Origin: an uncultured Apibacter sp.
GTDB lineage: Bacteria; Bacteroidota; Bacteroidia; Flavobacteriales; Weeksellaceae
Length of the DNA: 64,000 bases
NCBI GenBank assembly: GCA_945280365.1
Contig: CALYQD010000004.1
Location: 91,470 to 155,469, forward strand
Reading direction: 5' to 3'
The notes beneath the pieces are model-generated. The model was not told the origin of the DNA. It ran no database searches and worked only from the letters and a program-made list of their open reading frames with translations. Positions 9,284-18,523 of the stretch are shown one piece after another. Within the stretch, counting starts at the first letter, position 1. Every line of letters begins with the position of its first letter. A program made the translations under genes and the position numbers.

Positions 9284-9730
9284 ATGTTAAAAAATTATGG
9301 TATTGGAGGAAATGAAGTTCCTTTGGATGCAAGCGAAGCAATATTAGAAATTGCACAGAATCGTACTCTTATAGCTCAAAAATTAACTGGTCAAACCCCT
9401 ATAAGACCTGAAATTGTAGAAGGATTATCAACAGTTGAACAAGTATTCGAACATTTTAAACCGGAAGTGAAAGTGAATTTTGAAGATGCAGATGGAAATA
9501 CAAAATTCGAAGAGCTAAAATTTAAAAATTTAGGAGATTTTGGAATAAAAGGTATAACTGCTCAAAGTAAATTTTTGACAGATTTACAGGTTGAAAAAGA
9601 ACAATATCAAAAAATAATAAAACAGCTTAAAACCAACAAAATTTTAAAAGCCGCACTAGAAGATCCTGAAGCTAAAAACGCTTTAATGGAAAGTATAGAA
9701 GGACTTATTAATGAATTAAATCAAAAATAA
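9284..9730 (+). CDS. tssB: TssB, small T6SS sheath subunit
   Basis: A 148-residue TssB of the Bacteroidota type. The N terminus (MLKNYGIGGNEV) and the central part with QTPIRPEIVEGL and EVKVNFEDADGN, followed by KFKNLGDFGIKGI, match the family, where a beta-strand of TssB interlocks with TssC to form the contractile sheath. The C-terminal helix (about 100-148) is the part that packs on TssC. It lies 25 bases after tssH and 2 bases before tssC, so the two sheath genes are surely co-translated. Confidence 0.92.
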   Translation: MLKNYGIGGNEVPLDASEAILEIAQNRTLIAQKLTGQTPIRPEIVEGLSTVEQVFEHFKPEVKVNFEDADGNTKFEELKFKNLGDFGIKGITAQSKFLTDLQVEKEQYQKIIKQLKTNKILKAALEDPEAKNALMESIEGLINELNQK

Positions 9731-9732
9731 TT

Positions 9733-11106
9733 ATGGCTAAAGAAAATCTAAAAGCACAAGTCCAGTCAGTGGATGTGCCAATATCAGAACAAGCTAATAA
9801 AAAATATGATGTTCAAAGCGGATTGGAAAAATTAGCAAAATTCGGTGGGTTTGATTTATTGGAATCTACTATTGAAAACGTTCAAAATATGAATCCTGAA
9901 CGAAAAGCTAGACGTCAAATTTTTCTGAGTGATACTAATAAAAAAAATGAACGAAATGCTTTAAAGAAAACTTTGGAACTTTGGCTTAACGTATTAAAAA
10001 ATAATGCGAGCTTAACAGATATGGTAGCACAAAGTGAAGATAAAAGTAAGCTTGCGGATAAGACTTTACAAAAAAATTTAGCTTCTACAATAAGAGAAAC
10101 TGAAGAATTAGAAAAAGCTTACCGAACTATCGCTTTATTTTATAAAAACACCGATCAAGATAAAGTTAAAAATGTATCCATAATTAATGCAGAATTAGAG
10201 CAATTAACCGATTTAGATAATACACGTTTTATAGATGCCATTCATTCAGAATTAGTAGATAATTATGATAGATTGGATTTAAAAAATAATTATGGCTTAT
10301 TAGTTATTCCAGGATATTTAGGAAGCAATAAAGTTGTTGAGAAATGGGCAAAAATAGCTCATGAAAATAAAGTAATGTTGGTAACAGATTTTGCACATTT
10401 AGATGAACCGGATGATGTGATGGAAATGTTTGACGAAGCCTATCTTACAGGCGGTGAAATTTATCGCTCAAACGTGCTAATGACTTGTAACTGGTTAGTA
10501 GGAAGAGGTAAATTTAATGAAATACAAGAGGAAAATGATTTATACATTCCTCCTTCTGCAGCTTTGGCTGGTAAGATATATGGGACATTAATGTCACAAG
10601 TTACAGCAGGTAAAAAATTTGGAGGTATTAATGAAATTGACGGGGTAAAATTTGACCTTAAAAAAAGCGAAATAGCCAATCTCGAAAGTATGGGATTAAT
10701 ACCCATGGTTAATGAATATGGTAAAGTTATGGCCTTTTCAGGCAAAACCTTATTCAATGGAGATAATTTAGGCTTACAAACCTATTCAGTTGTAAGAGTT
10801 TTCGATTATGTGACCAAAGTATTAATGGATTTTTTGAATCGAAGAGCATTCGAAAATTTTACAGCAAAAACGAGAAAAGAAATTATGAATCAAATTGTAC
10901 GGTTTTTAGATGGTATTACTGGACCTGATAAATTGATTGAAAATTTTGAAGTGAGAAGATTCGAGCAAGATGCAGTCCAAAAAGATAGAATTTATCTAGA
11001 TATACATTTAAAACCCTATTTCCCAGCTAAGAATTTCCTTATAAAAATGGATGGACATAAAGGAGATGATGGAAATGAATGGGATACAGAATACGAACAA
11101 AAATAA
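9733..11106 (+). CDS. tssC: TssC, large T6SS sheath subunit
   Basis: A 457-residue TssC. Recognisable family blocks are the middle domain (NNYGLLVIPGYLGS, then VMLVTDFAHLDEPDDVM), and the C-terminal sheath core TYSVVRVFDYVTKVLMDFLNRR followed by the EFDAVQ-like segment near residue 420. With TssB it forms the cytoplasmic sheath whose contraction drives the Hcp tube outward. The product lacks a signal peptide, as expected. A strong hairpin terminator follows the stop at 11121-11150, so tssB-tssC expression is partly insulated from the genes downstream. Confidence 0.93.
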   Translation: MAKENLKAQVQSVDVPISEQANKKYDVQSGLEKLAKFGGFDLLESTIENVQNMNPERKARRQIFLSDTNKKNERNALKKTLELWLNVLKNNASLTDMVAQSEDKSKLADKTLQKNLASTIRETEELEKAYRTIALFYKNTDQDKVKNVSIINAELEQLTDLDNTRFIDAIHSELVDNYDRLDLKNNYGLLVIPGYLGSNKVVEKWAKIAHENKVMLVTDFAHLDEPDDVMEMFDEAYLTGGEIYRSNVLMTCNWLVGRGKFNEIQEENDLYIPPSAALAGKIYGTLMSQVTAGKKFGGINEIDGVKFDLKKSEIANLESMGLIPMVNEYGKVMAFSGKTLFNGDNLGLQTYSVVRVFDYVTKVLMDFLNRRAFENFTAKTRKEIMNQIVRFLDGITGPDKLIENFEVRRFEQDAVQKDRIYLDIHLKPYFPAKNFLIKMDGHKGDDGNEWDTEYEQK

Positions 11107-11120
11107 TAGTTGAATATAGC

Positions 11121-11150
11121 AAGAGAGGAAAATTTTACTCCTCTCTTTTA
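11121..11150 (+). terminator. Hairpin terminator after tssC
   Basis: AAGAGAGGA (11121-11129) pairs perfectly with TCCTCTCTT (11139-11147) around a 9-base loop, followed by a short T run. It would let sheath genes be made in excess over the baseplate genes downstream, with the rest arising by read-through or a separate promoter. Confidence 0.75.
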
Positions 11151-11164
11151 TAAAAAAAATCAAT

Positions 11165-11752
11165 ATGAATATTATAAGCAAAATTTTCAAATTAATTTTT
11201 GTAAGCGTATGCGCGATATTCGGTAATTATGAATTATACGGGCAATCAAGTGTACCGATGAAAAAAATAACTGAAGATACTTTGCTAACCCGAATAGTTG
11301 ATTGTAATGCTTTATTTACACTTAATAACAGAAAAATAGATTATTTAAAAAATAAGCCTTATATCTATGCAGAACCATATTTTGAAAGAATATATAATAT
11401 CAAAAATGATTTTGCAGTATTTCAAATAATAAAGAGAAAAGGCAACAGACCAATACTTTATATCAAGATGTTTAAACCTAATACTTGTTTAAAAAAGGGT
11501 GAGGTTTTGGAATTTATCACAGATAAAGGATATCGATATAGAATGAATAATTATTATAAACCAAACTGCGACGGCTATTTAATAAGTAAAATTAGAAGGA
11601 AGGACATTAAAAACCTTACACAAGGTGAAATTAGCAGCATAAAGTTACTAACCTTTCATAATGACTATGAATTTAATTTACAATTTATTGAAGCAGAACG
11701 GTTAAAAGACGAATTACAATGCTTAAAAAATAATCATTTTAAATTCAAATAA
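11165..11752 (+). CDS. Exported protein of unknown function inside the T6SS cluster
   Basis: A 195-residue protein with a signal peptide (hydrophobic residues about 8-20, cleavage near ELYGQS). The mature part is rich in aromatic and basic residues and has three cysteines (in DCNALF, NTCLKKG and PNCDGY). I recognise no domain. It lies between the tssC terminator and a second unknown gene whose ATG follows its stop codon directly (11752/11753), so the two are translationally linked. Its place between sheath and baseplate genes suggests a periplasmic part of the machine or a cargo-related protein, but nothing in the sequence decides that. Confidence 0.65.
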   Translation: MNIISKIFKLIFVSVCAIFGNYELYGQSSVPMKKITEDTLLTRIVDCNALFTLNNRKIDYLKNKPYIYAEPYFERIYNIKNDFAVFQIIKRKGNRPILYIKMFKPNTCLKKGEVLEFITDKGYRYRMNNYYKPNCDGYLISKIRRKDIKNLTQGEISSIKLLTFHNDYEFNLQFIEAERLKDELQCLKNNHFKFK

Positions 11753-12466
11753 ATGCCAATACCTCAATTAGGTTTATCATTATCTATAACAGATAATCCC
11801 GGATCTCCATTATATGCAGGAAATGGAGAAAGAGAAAAAATGTCGGATTTTGATTCCGCTATGCATCAACATACAATTACAATAATAATTTCCGATGAAA
11901 AAGTAAATGAAATTGAGTTTAATACATCAAATAAGGATATTAATAAAATTAGATTGCCTGCTTATAAAATGATAGTAACAGATGATAAAACAGAGGAAAG
12001 AAGCTATTATGAAGTAACCCGAGATTCAATATTATTTGATGAATTAAAGATCAATAAAACAGGAGGTTTTTCCTTTTTAGGTATTCCTATTTTTAAGAAA
12101 ACAGTATATAAGTTACCATTAATCGCTTTTGAGCCATTAAATTCAGTTAAAGAAATATTTGAAGTAAGCAAATTTCGTACAAAAAAAGATAATTATTTAT
12201 CGTATACACTTAATAGAAATTCTGAAAAAGCACTTTTAGTAGCAGGAATTATGTCTGAAACTTTTATAAAACCAACAAATTATGAACATTTCTTTTATAT
12301 AGAAGATCATAATCAAGGACAAAAATTTATTGGCGATATTTCATATAGAGAAAAATTTATAAAAACAATTCCAAAGGTCGAAATACATCTTATCAAACGT
12401 GAAAGGAATATAAAGGAGTATGAATTAGACAAAAGTGGAAAAGTTAGTAAGATAATATATTTATAA
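11753..12466 (+). CDS. Unknown protein inside the T6SS cluster
   Basis: A 237-residue protein without signal peptide or membrane segment. It opens with MPIPQLGLSLSI and looks beta-rich, with alternating hydrophobic residues (HTITIIISDEKVNEIEF, YKMIVTD). The C-terminal half has lysine-rich strands (KVEIHLIKRERNIKEYEL). I do not recognise the family. Its start abuts the stop of the preceding gene, and tssE begins 18 bases after its end. The cytoplasmic location and the place immediately before the baseplate genes tssE and tssF suggest a baseplate-associated or loading protein; this is inference. Confidence 0.65.
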   Translation: MPIPQLGLSLSITDNPGSPLYAGNGEREKMSDFDSAMHQHTITIIISDEKVNEIEFNTSNKDINKIRLPAYKMIVTDDKTEERSYYEVTRDSILFDELKINKTGGFSFLGIPIFKKTVYKLPLIAFEPLNSVKEIFEVSKFRTKKDNYLSYTLNRNSEKALLVAGIMSETFIKPTNYEHFFYIEDHNQGQKFIGDISYREKFIKTIPKVEIHLIKRERNIKEYELDKSGKVSKIIYL

Positions 12467-12484
12467 TAAAAATTATAGCTTGAT

Positions 12485-12919
12485 ATGTATGGAATTTATT
12501 ATAACACTCCTATAAACTTTAAACAACTAATTGAAAAAAGAGATGTTGAAAAAACTAATTTAGATAAATCTATAGCAAAATATATTAATTTAATAGTAAC
12601 CTCTTCTTTTGGTGAATGTAAATTCAATGAAATGCTTGGATGTAAGATTTGGGAAATGGATTTTGATTTGTTATCTGATACCAATAGTCTTAGAGATAAA
12701 TTTAAAAATGATATTAAAGAAGCTATTATTGTGAATGAGAGTAGATTAAATCTGTTGGAGGTTGATGTTATTATTGGGGTAGGACAGAATCCTTCTTATA
12801 ATAATTCGATAAGATTAAAGAAAAAAGTAACAATGAAAATCGAAGGATTGATAAAAAAAACTAATCGTCCATTCAATTTTTACGGACATTTTTTTATAGG
12901 ACCACTTTCACAACTTTAA
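12485..12919 (+). CDS. tssE: TssE, gp25-like T6SS baseplate protein
   Basis: A 144-residue protein of the gp25/TssE family. The family core is visible as a helix (LDKSIAKYINLIVTSS), the FGECKFNEMLGC loop in place of the usual GE(R/W)...P.FG turn, WEMDFD, a helix (LRDKFKNDIKEAI) and two strands with LEVDVIIGV and VTMKIEGLI. In contractile machines gp25 joins the first sheath ring to the wedge (TssF, TssG). The stop codon is one base from the tssF start, and the order tssE-tssF is the usual one. Confidence 0.85.
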   Translation: MYGIYYNTPINFKQLIEKRDVEKTNLDKSIAKYINLIVTSSFGECKFNEMLGCKIWEMDFDLLSDTNSLRDKFKNDIKEAIIVNESRLNLLEVDVIIGVGQNPSYNNSIRLKKKVTMKIEGLIKKTNRPFNFYGHFFIGPLSQL

Positions 12920-12920
12920 C

Positions 12921-14768
12921 ATGGATACTAAAGAAAAAATAAAAGATAGAATATTACGAAGAGCAGCTCAAACATGGGGATATACTGACAGTGAGTTAGA
13001 AACATCCTTTGATCCTATAGTAGCTCTTTTACTCGAAGCATGTGCTTCTGAATTGGAAAAAATATCCTCTGAACTAAACAATTCTCGTTCTCGTATTATT
13101 GAGAGATTATTAGAAATTATGTCACCGGAAATCAATACGGGAATTGTACCTGCAAGGTCAATTATTCATTTGGAACCGATTGAGAATAATTATACAGTAT
13201 CAGTTGAACATCAATTTAGATCTAAAAAAGTAATTCAAAACATTTATGATCCCTTACAACCTATAGTTAAAGATATTTATTTTGGAACTACTTTACCGTT
13301 TATTTTATCAAAAGCAAAATTAGAATATATTGCTTTTGGAAACTCATTATACTCTTTAAAGAGAATTATACATAAAGACCCAATTACAAAAGAAAACCGA
13401 TTTTTAAAAAATGGCTCATTATGGTTAGGAATTAATTGTCCCGAAGGAATTGATAAAATTGAAAAGCTTATGTTTTTTACAGATGTTAGAAGCTCTCAAC
13501 GAGAAATTTTTTATAATTATCTTAAACAAGCAAAATTTTATATAAATGATCAAGAAATTCCTTATAAAGAAGGGTTTAATGTTGAAAATTATACAATAGA
13601 TATTGATGCAGTTGTAAACAAAAACTATAATAAAATCAATCAATTATACTCAGAAGTTAATGATTTTTATTCAGACAAGTTTTTCCATTTTACTAAAGAC
13701 ATCATTATTAAAGACGAAGTATTTAAAGTTCCTGATGAGCTAATTAACATATTTGGAGACAAGGTAACCAGTATGAACGAGGCAGGGAATATAATCTGGC
13801 TTCAAGTTCAATTTCCGGAAGTAGTGATTAATGAAACTTTTGAAAATGTAATGTTTTATATTAATGCAATTCCGGTTATAAACAAAAGACTTTTAACTCA
13901 GAATCAAACAATAGGCTCTTTTATAAATTATATTCCATTATCTTCTGATGACATTTTTTTAGATTTAGATAGCATTAATGATTCTAGAGGTTATCAATAC
14001 CATATAAAAGAGTTTTCAGAAGGAAATTTAGATATTGGAGATGCTACTCTAAGACACACAGGAGTTACCCGTTTTGATGAAAGAAATGCTTCCGAATTAA
14101 TACAATATCTCATTGAACTATTAAAAGATGAAAGTGCTTCTTTTACGGTTATAGGAGGAGATTTTATTGATGGAACAATTAAAGAAATTAATAAATCCAT
14201 AGCTACATTAGAACAACATATAAAGGAAAAGAAGTTTACTAAATCAAATTTTCCTTATGCGATTATCAGACCTAAATCTACAGCAGTAAAAAATGATAAT
14301 GATTTCTTTACAGTTAGTTATTGGGTAACAAATGGAGATGAAGCCAATGATTTGAAGGTTGGTACCCATTTAGACTGTATAGGTTCCAGTGATTTTAAAC
14401 AAGATACAATCATGTTTATAAACACAACAGTTGGAGGAAAATCGAGGATGGATACCAAAAGTAAAATTGATTCTTATAGAGAAGCTTTATTAACCAGAGG
14501 TAGAATTGTAACTTTTGCAGATATAAAAACCTTTTGCCAAAACCATTTTAAATTTACCATTAAAGGAATTGAAATAAAAAAAGGTACCAAAATAGATTCT
14601 TCTACTAATAAAGGATTTGTACGAACCATAGATATAATTTTAGAAAGAAATTTAGCAACTGAATACCAAATTTCGGATTTTGAATGGCAGTATTTATGCG
14701 ATAATATGCTTTATAAATTAGATAAATCCTCATCTAATATTTATCCTTATAGACTAATAATAAAATGA
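12921..14768 (+). CDS. tssF: TssF, T6SS baseplate wedge protein
   Basis: A 615-residue TssF. The N terminus with RILRRAAQTWGY, DPIVALLLEACASEL and LLEIMSPEINTGIVPAR is the diagnostic family block, where the helical part holds the wedge together, and the C terminus (LTRGRIVTFADIKTFCQN, then GFVRTIDIILERN) matches the end of gp6-like wedge proteins. Two TssF and one TssG form each wedge arm with TssE. Its last four bases overlap the start of the lipoprotein gene, so translation is coupled. Confidence 0.9.
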   Translation: MDTKEKIKDRILRRAAQTWGYTDSELETSFDPIVALLLEACASELEKISSELNNSRSRIIERLLEIMSPEINTGIVPARSIIHLEPIENNYTVSVEHQFRSKKVIQNIYDPLQPIVKDIYFGTTLPFILSKAKLEYIAFGNSLYSLKRIIHKDPITKENRFLKNGSLWLGINCPEGIDKIEKLMFFTDVRSSQREIFYNYLKQAKFYINDQEIPYKEGFNVENYTIDIDAVVNKNYNKINQLYSEVNDFYSDKFFHFTKDIIIKDEVFKVPDELINIFGDKVTSMNEAGNIIWLQVQFPEVVINETFENVMFYINAIPVINKRLLTQNQTIGSFINYIPLSSDDIFLDLDSINDSRGYQYHIKEFSEGNLDIGDATLRHTGVTRFDERNASELIQYLIELLKDESASFTVIGGDFIDGTIKEINKSIATLEQHIKEKKFTKSNFPYAIIRPKSTAVKNDNDFFTVSYWVTNGDEANDLKVGTHLDCIGSSDFKQDTIMFINTTVGGKSRMDTKSKIDSYREALLTRGRIVTFADIKTFCQNHFKFTIKGIEIKKGTKIDSSTNKGFVRTIDIILERNLATEYQISDFEWQYLCDNMLYKLDKSSSNIYPYRLIIK

Positions 14769-15418
14769 GAAAAAATATATTTGTCTTATCTGTTTTAATG
14801 TTTTTTTTGTTGTATTCGTGCCAAAAAAAATTTTATAATGAAGTTCCTTTTAAGATCACTTATAACCAACAAGAAATAATGGCAAAATTAGGTATTTTAC
14901 CTAATACTCCTAACACTCCTAATACTCTTCCCATTAAAGATACAACTTTAACTGATAGAGAAATTTATCTTAAAGAAAAGTATTCTATTATATTAGGTAT
15001 TAAACCCGAAGAATTAAATAATTATAAATTTTATGATTTCATAGATAGATGGATAGGAACTCCATATTCATCTAAAGGATTTACCATGGATAGTCTAAAT
15101 ATCGGACCATTTACGAGTGCTTTATATGAATACGCATTCAAACGTAATTTACCAAGCACTCCTCTAGGAATTTTTAAATCCCCAGAAATAAATTTATTCA
15201 CAGGACGTGAATTTCTTAAAGAAGGAGATATACTTTTTTTTAGAAATGAAAAGGATACAGCTATTGGTGATATTGCTATATACCTGAGGAATAATAAGAT
15301 ATTGGTTAGTTCCATAAGCCAGGGATTGATAATAAGCAACTTTAATTTTGATTACTTTCAATTAAGTTATGTCAGCGCAGGAAGACTTTATTATATTGAT
15401 CAGGAAAATAATAAATAA
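14765..15418 (+). CDS. Lipoprotein with a degenerate NlpC/P60 domain, T6SS-linked
   Basis: A 217-residue lipoprotein: the signal ends at LLYSC with the lipid cysteine at residue 19. A linker with a PNTPNTPNT repeat leads to an NlpC/P60-like domain (about 85-215), seen in DRWIGTPYSSKG, FLKEGDILFFRNEKD, GDIAIYL and SAGRLYYI, which follow the usual W.GTPY.yGG, GDLvFF, HVGIYl and G..Ri order. The catalytic cysteine motif (DCSGF) is replaced by NIGPF at about residue 113, and the histidine of HVGIY by aspartate (GDIAIY). So it looks like a pseudo-enzyme, more a cell-wall-binding part than a peptidase. It sits between tssF and tssG with overlapping ends. It may occupy the place of the TssQ lipoprotein, which I cannot confirm. 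Confidence 0.75.
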   Translation: MRKNIFVLSVLMFFLLYSCQKKFYNEVPFKITYNQQEIMAKLGILPNTPNTPNTLPIKDTTLTDREIYLKEKYSIILGIKPEELNNYKFYDFIDRWIGTPYSSKGFTMDSLNIGPFTSALYEYAFKRNLPSTPLGIFKSPEINLFTGREFLKEGDILFFRNEKDTAIGDIAIYLRNNKILVSSISQGLIISNFNFDYFQLSYVSAGRLYYIDQENNK

Positions 15419-16365
15419 TGAATACAATAGAAAAAGATACTTTATTAGAAGAAATAAAGAATACGATAAATAGTATTAAAGATGATTTAAAAGCCGAAGT
15501 AATTATTTCAGAAATACTTGAACAAATAGATTCAAAAGAGCAAAATATATTAGTAGATTACAAAGGTCAATTTAAAAGACCTTATAGAAAAGATGTTTTG
15601 GGTGCAGAGCTCATAAACTATAATTATGATTTAACGGAATATGTGAAAATAAATTTATCTAGGGATGGTATTTATGATACACTCCCGGAAAGTCTGATTC
15701 ACGAATTAAGCTCTGAAAAGCCCCAAAAAACGGTTTCAGATATGACTGAGCAGTTTAAAGCTCACAAAAAAGAAGAAGAATATGCTAGGAAATTTTTTTT
15801 CCCTTTTGAAAATGAATTTTTCATTAAAGCATTAGAAAGAGAAAATATAGAAAAAGAAATTTTACTTGAGCTTAATGGTTCCAAACCATTAGATTTTTTT
15901 TATGATTTTTGGCACATTGATCGAGATTTGCCCCCAATATTGGTTTCCAAATTAATCAGAATATTACCTTACTTACATAAAATTGTTGGTAATTTACAAA
16001 TGACTGTAAATTGTTTAAGCTATTTATTGGATGAAAAAGTTGAAATTGCAGAACAAGGTTATAAAGAACAATCAAGCTCTGAACAAGAAATAAACCTGGG
16101 AGAGAGTAGATTGGGGTTGGATATGATTTCAGGAAGTGCATATATGGACTATTCATTATACTTGGAATTTAAAATCGGTCCATTGAAAAAGACTTCGTTT
16201 TTAGATTATATTCATCAAGGTAAATTGAAAAAATTTATAGAATTATTTTATGATTACTTTTTACCCATGGAAGTTGATGTTAAAACATCAATATTATTAG
16301 AAACCGAAACAGAGATATTTAATTTAACTCAAAATACAATTTTAGGAATAACCACACGAATATGA
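15418..16365 (+). CDS. tssG: TssG, T6SS baseplate wedge protein (Bacteroidota type)
   Basis: A 315-residue protein matching the Bacteroidota TssG. It lacks the classic N-terminal GP.lPF block of proteobacterial TssG but has the middle part FFFPFENEFFIKALEREN, the helix PPILVSKLIRILPYLHKI, and the C-terminal LGLDMISGSAYMDYSLYLEF, which resembles the LG...LG pattern before the final beta domain. TssG links the two TssF copies in each wedge. Its ATG overlaps the stop of the lipoprotein gene, and its stop overlaps the tssN start by four bases. The assignment rests on these segments together with the position. Confidence 0.8.
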   Translation: MNTIEKDTLLEEIKNTINSIKDDLKAEVIISEILEQIDSKEQNILVDYKGQFKRPYRKDVLGAELINYNYDLTEYVKINLSRDGIYDTLPESLIHELSSEKPQKTVSDMTEQFKAHKKEEEYARKFFFPFENEFFIKALERENIEKEILLELNGSKPLDFFYDFWHIDRDLPPILVSKLIRILPYLHKIVGNLQMTVNCLSYLLDEKVEIAEQGYKEQSSSEQEINLGESRLGLDMISGSAYMDYSLYLEFKIGPLKKTSFLDYIHQGKLKKFIELFYDYFLPMEVDVKTSILLETETEIFNLTQNTILGITTRI

Positions 16366-17336
16366 ACTTCAAAACGTATTTTAAGGATTTAATAGATCCC
16401 TCAATAATTGCAGGTTTGTTAATTATTTTGGCATTATCTGTAATAGTTTTTGTTTATTTTGGCGCTAAAATAAATGGTTTTAAACAAAAATATAAAAATA
16501 AATTTATATCCTATGTTGTTATATTGATATTGATAACAGCATTAATAGTTTTTATAGGGTCATCAGAAGTTTTTAATAATCAGATATTTGGAATATTTAT
16601 TTTTTATCAGGTTATATTCTTTATTTTAGGCATTATACATTGTATTGTATATAGAAATTACTTTGATGAATTCGATACTAAATCTCCTTGGATTGAAATA
16701 TTTTTCAGTCTAATAATGATCATTTACATTCTCTTCCCTTTTTTATTTATTTATACAATAGTAAAAGGAAATACCTATGTATACAATATGATGTATTCTT
16801 CTTTAGTTTTTTCGATCCCTACTTTAATCTATTTAACATTTAATGCCTCTATATCCATTCCGCCCAAAATATATAAAACCTGGGAATTTCCGGAAGAACA
16901 TGCTTATCCTGATCCACCGGATAGTGAGTATAGAGATATGGTAGTAATTACTTTTATTTTCCATAGAGACCCTAATTCAGATACAAGAACCGAATTTAGA
17001 GCCAAGGCCCCAATACGGATGGATTTTGGAAGATTATTTTACCACTTTGTAAATGATTATAATTTAAGAAATCCAGATTCAACAATAAACTTGCTTGATC
17101 ATAACGGAGAAAAGCAACATTGGGTCTTTTACTTAAAAAGTAAGTATCTAGGTTTACCTAAATTTATAAAACCGGATTATCCATTATATGTAAATTCTAT
17201 TGAGGAAAACAGTGTAATTATATGTCAGCGTACACCACCATTAATTAATTCTGAAGAAGAATTGAAATATAATTTAGAAAAATCAGAAAATGATAAAATA
17301 GAAAATCTTAAAGAAAGAAATAATGATAATTTTTAA
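16362..17336 (+). CDS. tssN: TssN, inner-membrane T6SS protein
   Basis: A 324-residue protein with about five membrane segments in the first half (roughly 14-34, 47-66, 75-95, 109-131 and 141-160) and a soluble cytoplasmic C-terminal domain (about 170-324). The C-terminal part has VVITFIFHRDPNSDTRTEF, KAPIRMDFGRLFYHFVNDYN and DYPLYVNSIEENSVIICQR, which I associate with TssN, the multi-span component of T6SS subtype iii that stands in for the TssJLM membrane complex. It overlaps tssG by four bases and is followed 15 bases later by tssK, which in other systems connects the baseplate to the membrane complex. Confidence 0.85.
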   Translation: MNFKTYFKDLIDPSIIAGLLIILALSVIVFVYFGAKINGFKQKYKNKFISYVVILILITALIVFIGSSEVFNNQIFGIFIFYQVIFFILGIIHCIVYRNYFDEFDTKSPWIEIFFSLIMIIYILFPFLFIYTIVKGNTYVYNMMYSSLVFSIPTLIYLTFNASISIPPKIYKTWEFPEEHAYPDPPDSEYRDMVVITFIFHRDPNSDTRTEFRAKAPIRMDFGRLFYHFVNDYNLRNPDSTINLLDHNGEKQHWVFYLKSKYLGLPKFIKPDYPLYVNSIEENSVIICQRTPPLINSEEELKYNLEKSENDKIENLKERNNDNF

Positions 17337-17351
17337 AATACAACCTTTATT

Positions 17352-18512
17352 ATGTTAGAAAAGTTAAATTATTTTCCTGTTAATTGGGTTGATGGGATGA
17401 AGATAAATAAGTCACATTTTATATCCATGCAAGATAACTTTGTTGATATGATGCGGGATGCCATTGGTAGTCACGTAACTCCAATAAATTATGGTCTCCT
17501 TCCAGTATACAATACTATGGAATCAATAAAAATATCACTTGTTATCGATAATCATAAATTGCTACGGGTAAAAATTGAAGAATGTCATGCTGTAACTCCT
17601 AATGGAGCAAGAATTGAAATTACCCCCTTAACTAATTCGATTGATATACAAATGCCTTATCCTGAAGCGGTTTACGATTTGACTGAAGAGCAAGAAATTA
17701 TTTTACTTGCCAATATAGTCGTTAACCCCTTTCAAAATTTACCTTTTGGGATTTTAAATCCAGAAGAAAATCCTCCTAGATATCCCTTTCTTACCCCAAC
17801 CTATAAATTACATTTGGTTCAAGAAGGACAAATATCAGATCAATCTTCAAATGTAGGCTATCAGCTTACGGTTGGAAAAATTGTCGTGAGTAAAGAAGAA
17901 ACATATTTACAGCCAGGATATATACCTCCATGTACCTCAACCAATAGCCATAAAGACTTAGTAGATGTACATACAAATATTGATAAGTTCATGGGACAAC
18001 TGGAATTATATGCCGTTCAAATCGCCCAAAAAATAAATAGAAAAAATCAAACTAATGATTTGGCATTAATGGTATTGAAACTTTCCGATTTGGTTATAAA
18101 TTATCTGGGGAATGAGATCAATTCTTTACGTTGGCTAGGATTATATACCACACCGGCATATATGTTGGATAAGATAGTAAGACTTGCAAGAATTATGAAA
18201 AATTTTGTAGATGCCAAATCTGGAGCAGGTAAGGAAGAGTTATTGAATTACTTGGCAGAATGGTGTGGACTTTCTCAAGGAGATTTCGAAGTTCTCTTTA
18301 CGGATTTAGTGAATGTAGGATATAACCACTCACAAATTGATAAAACAATTAAAAAGGTAAATATATTTATGCAAATGATTGAACAATTATTTGCAGCACT
18401 AAACAGACTTGATTACATTGGAAAAAGAAATGATACAGGCATATTTATTAAAGAAAGTTTTGAAAATAATCCAATTGAAAAAACTAAAAAAAGTAGATTT
18501 TTTGATGACTAA
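17352..18512 (+). CDS. tssK: TssK, T6SS baseplate-to-membrane adaptor
   Basis: A 386-residue TssK. The N-terminal shell domain shows NYFPVNWVDGMKINKSHF and the beta-rich segment to residue about 190 (GARIEITPL, then DLTEEQEIILLANIVV); the middle helical bundle runs to about 330, and a small C-terminal domain ends the protein. TssK trimers clasp the wedge proteins and bind the membrane complex, here presumably TssN/TssO. It follows tssN closely and precedes tssO by 11 bases. Confidence 0.9.
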   Translation: MLEKLNYFPVNWVDGMKINKSHFISMQDNFVDMMRDAIGSHVTPINYGLLPVYNTMESIKISLVIDNHKLLRVKIEECHAVTPNGARIEITPLTNSIDIQMPYPEAVYDLTEEQEIILLANIVVNPFQNLPFGILNPEENPPRYPFLTPTYKLHLVQEGQISDQSSNVGYQLTVGKIVVSKEETYLQPGYIPPCTSTNSHKDLVDVHTNIDKFMGQLELYAVQIAQKINRKNQTNDLALMVLKLSDLVINYLGNEINSLRWLGLYTTPAYMLDKIVRLARIMKNFVDAKSGAGKEELLNYLAEWCGLSQGDFEVLFTDLVNVGYNHSQIDKTIKKVNIFMQMIEQLFAALNRLDYIGKRNDTGIFIKESFENNPIEKTKKSRFFDD

Positions 18513-18523
18513 AAAATTATTAT

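Noticed and set aside
14905..14940. Short direct repeats coding PNTPNTPNT, resembling a small repeat array
   Set aside because: Only three units of nine bases inside a coding frame with no spacers; it is a linker in the lipoprotein, not a CRISPR or regulatory repeat.
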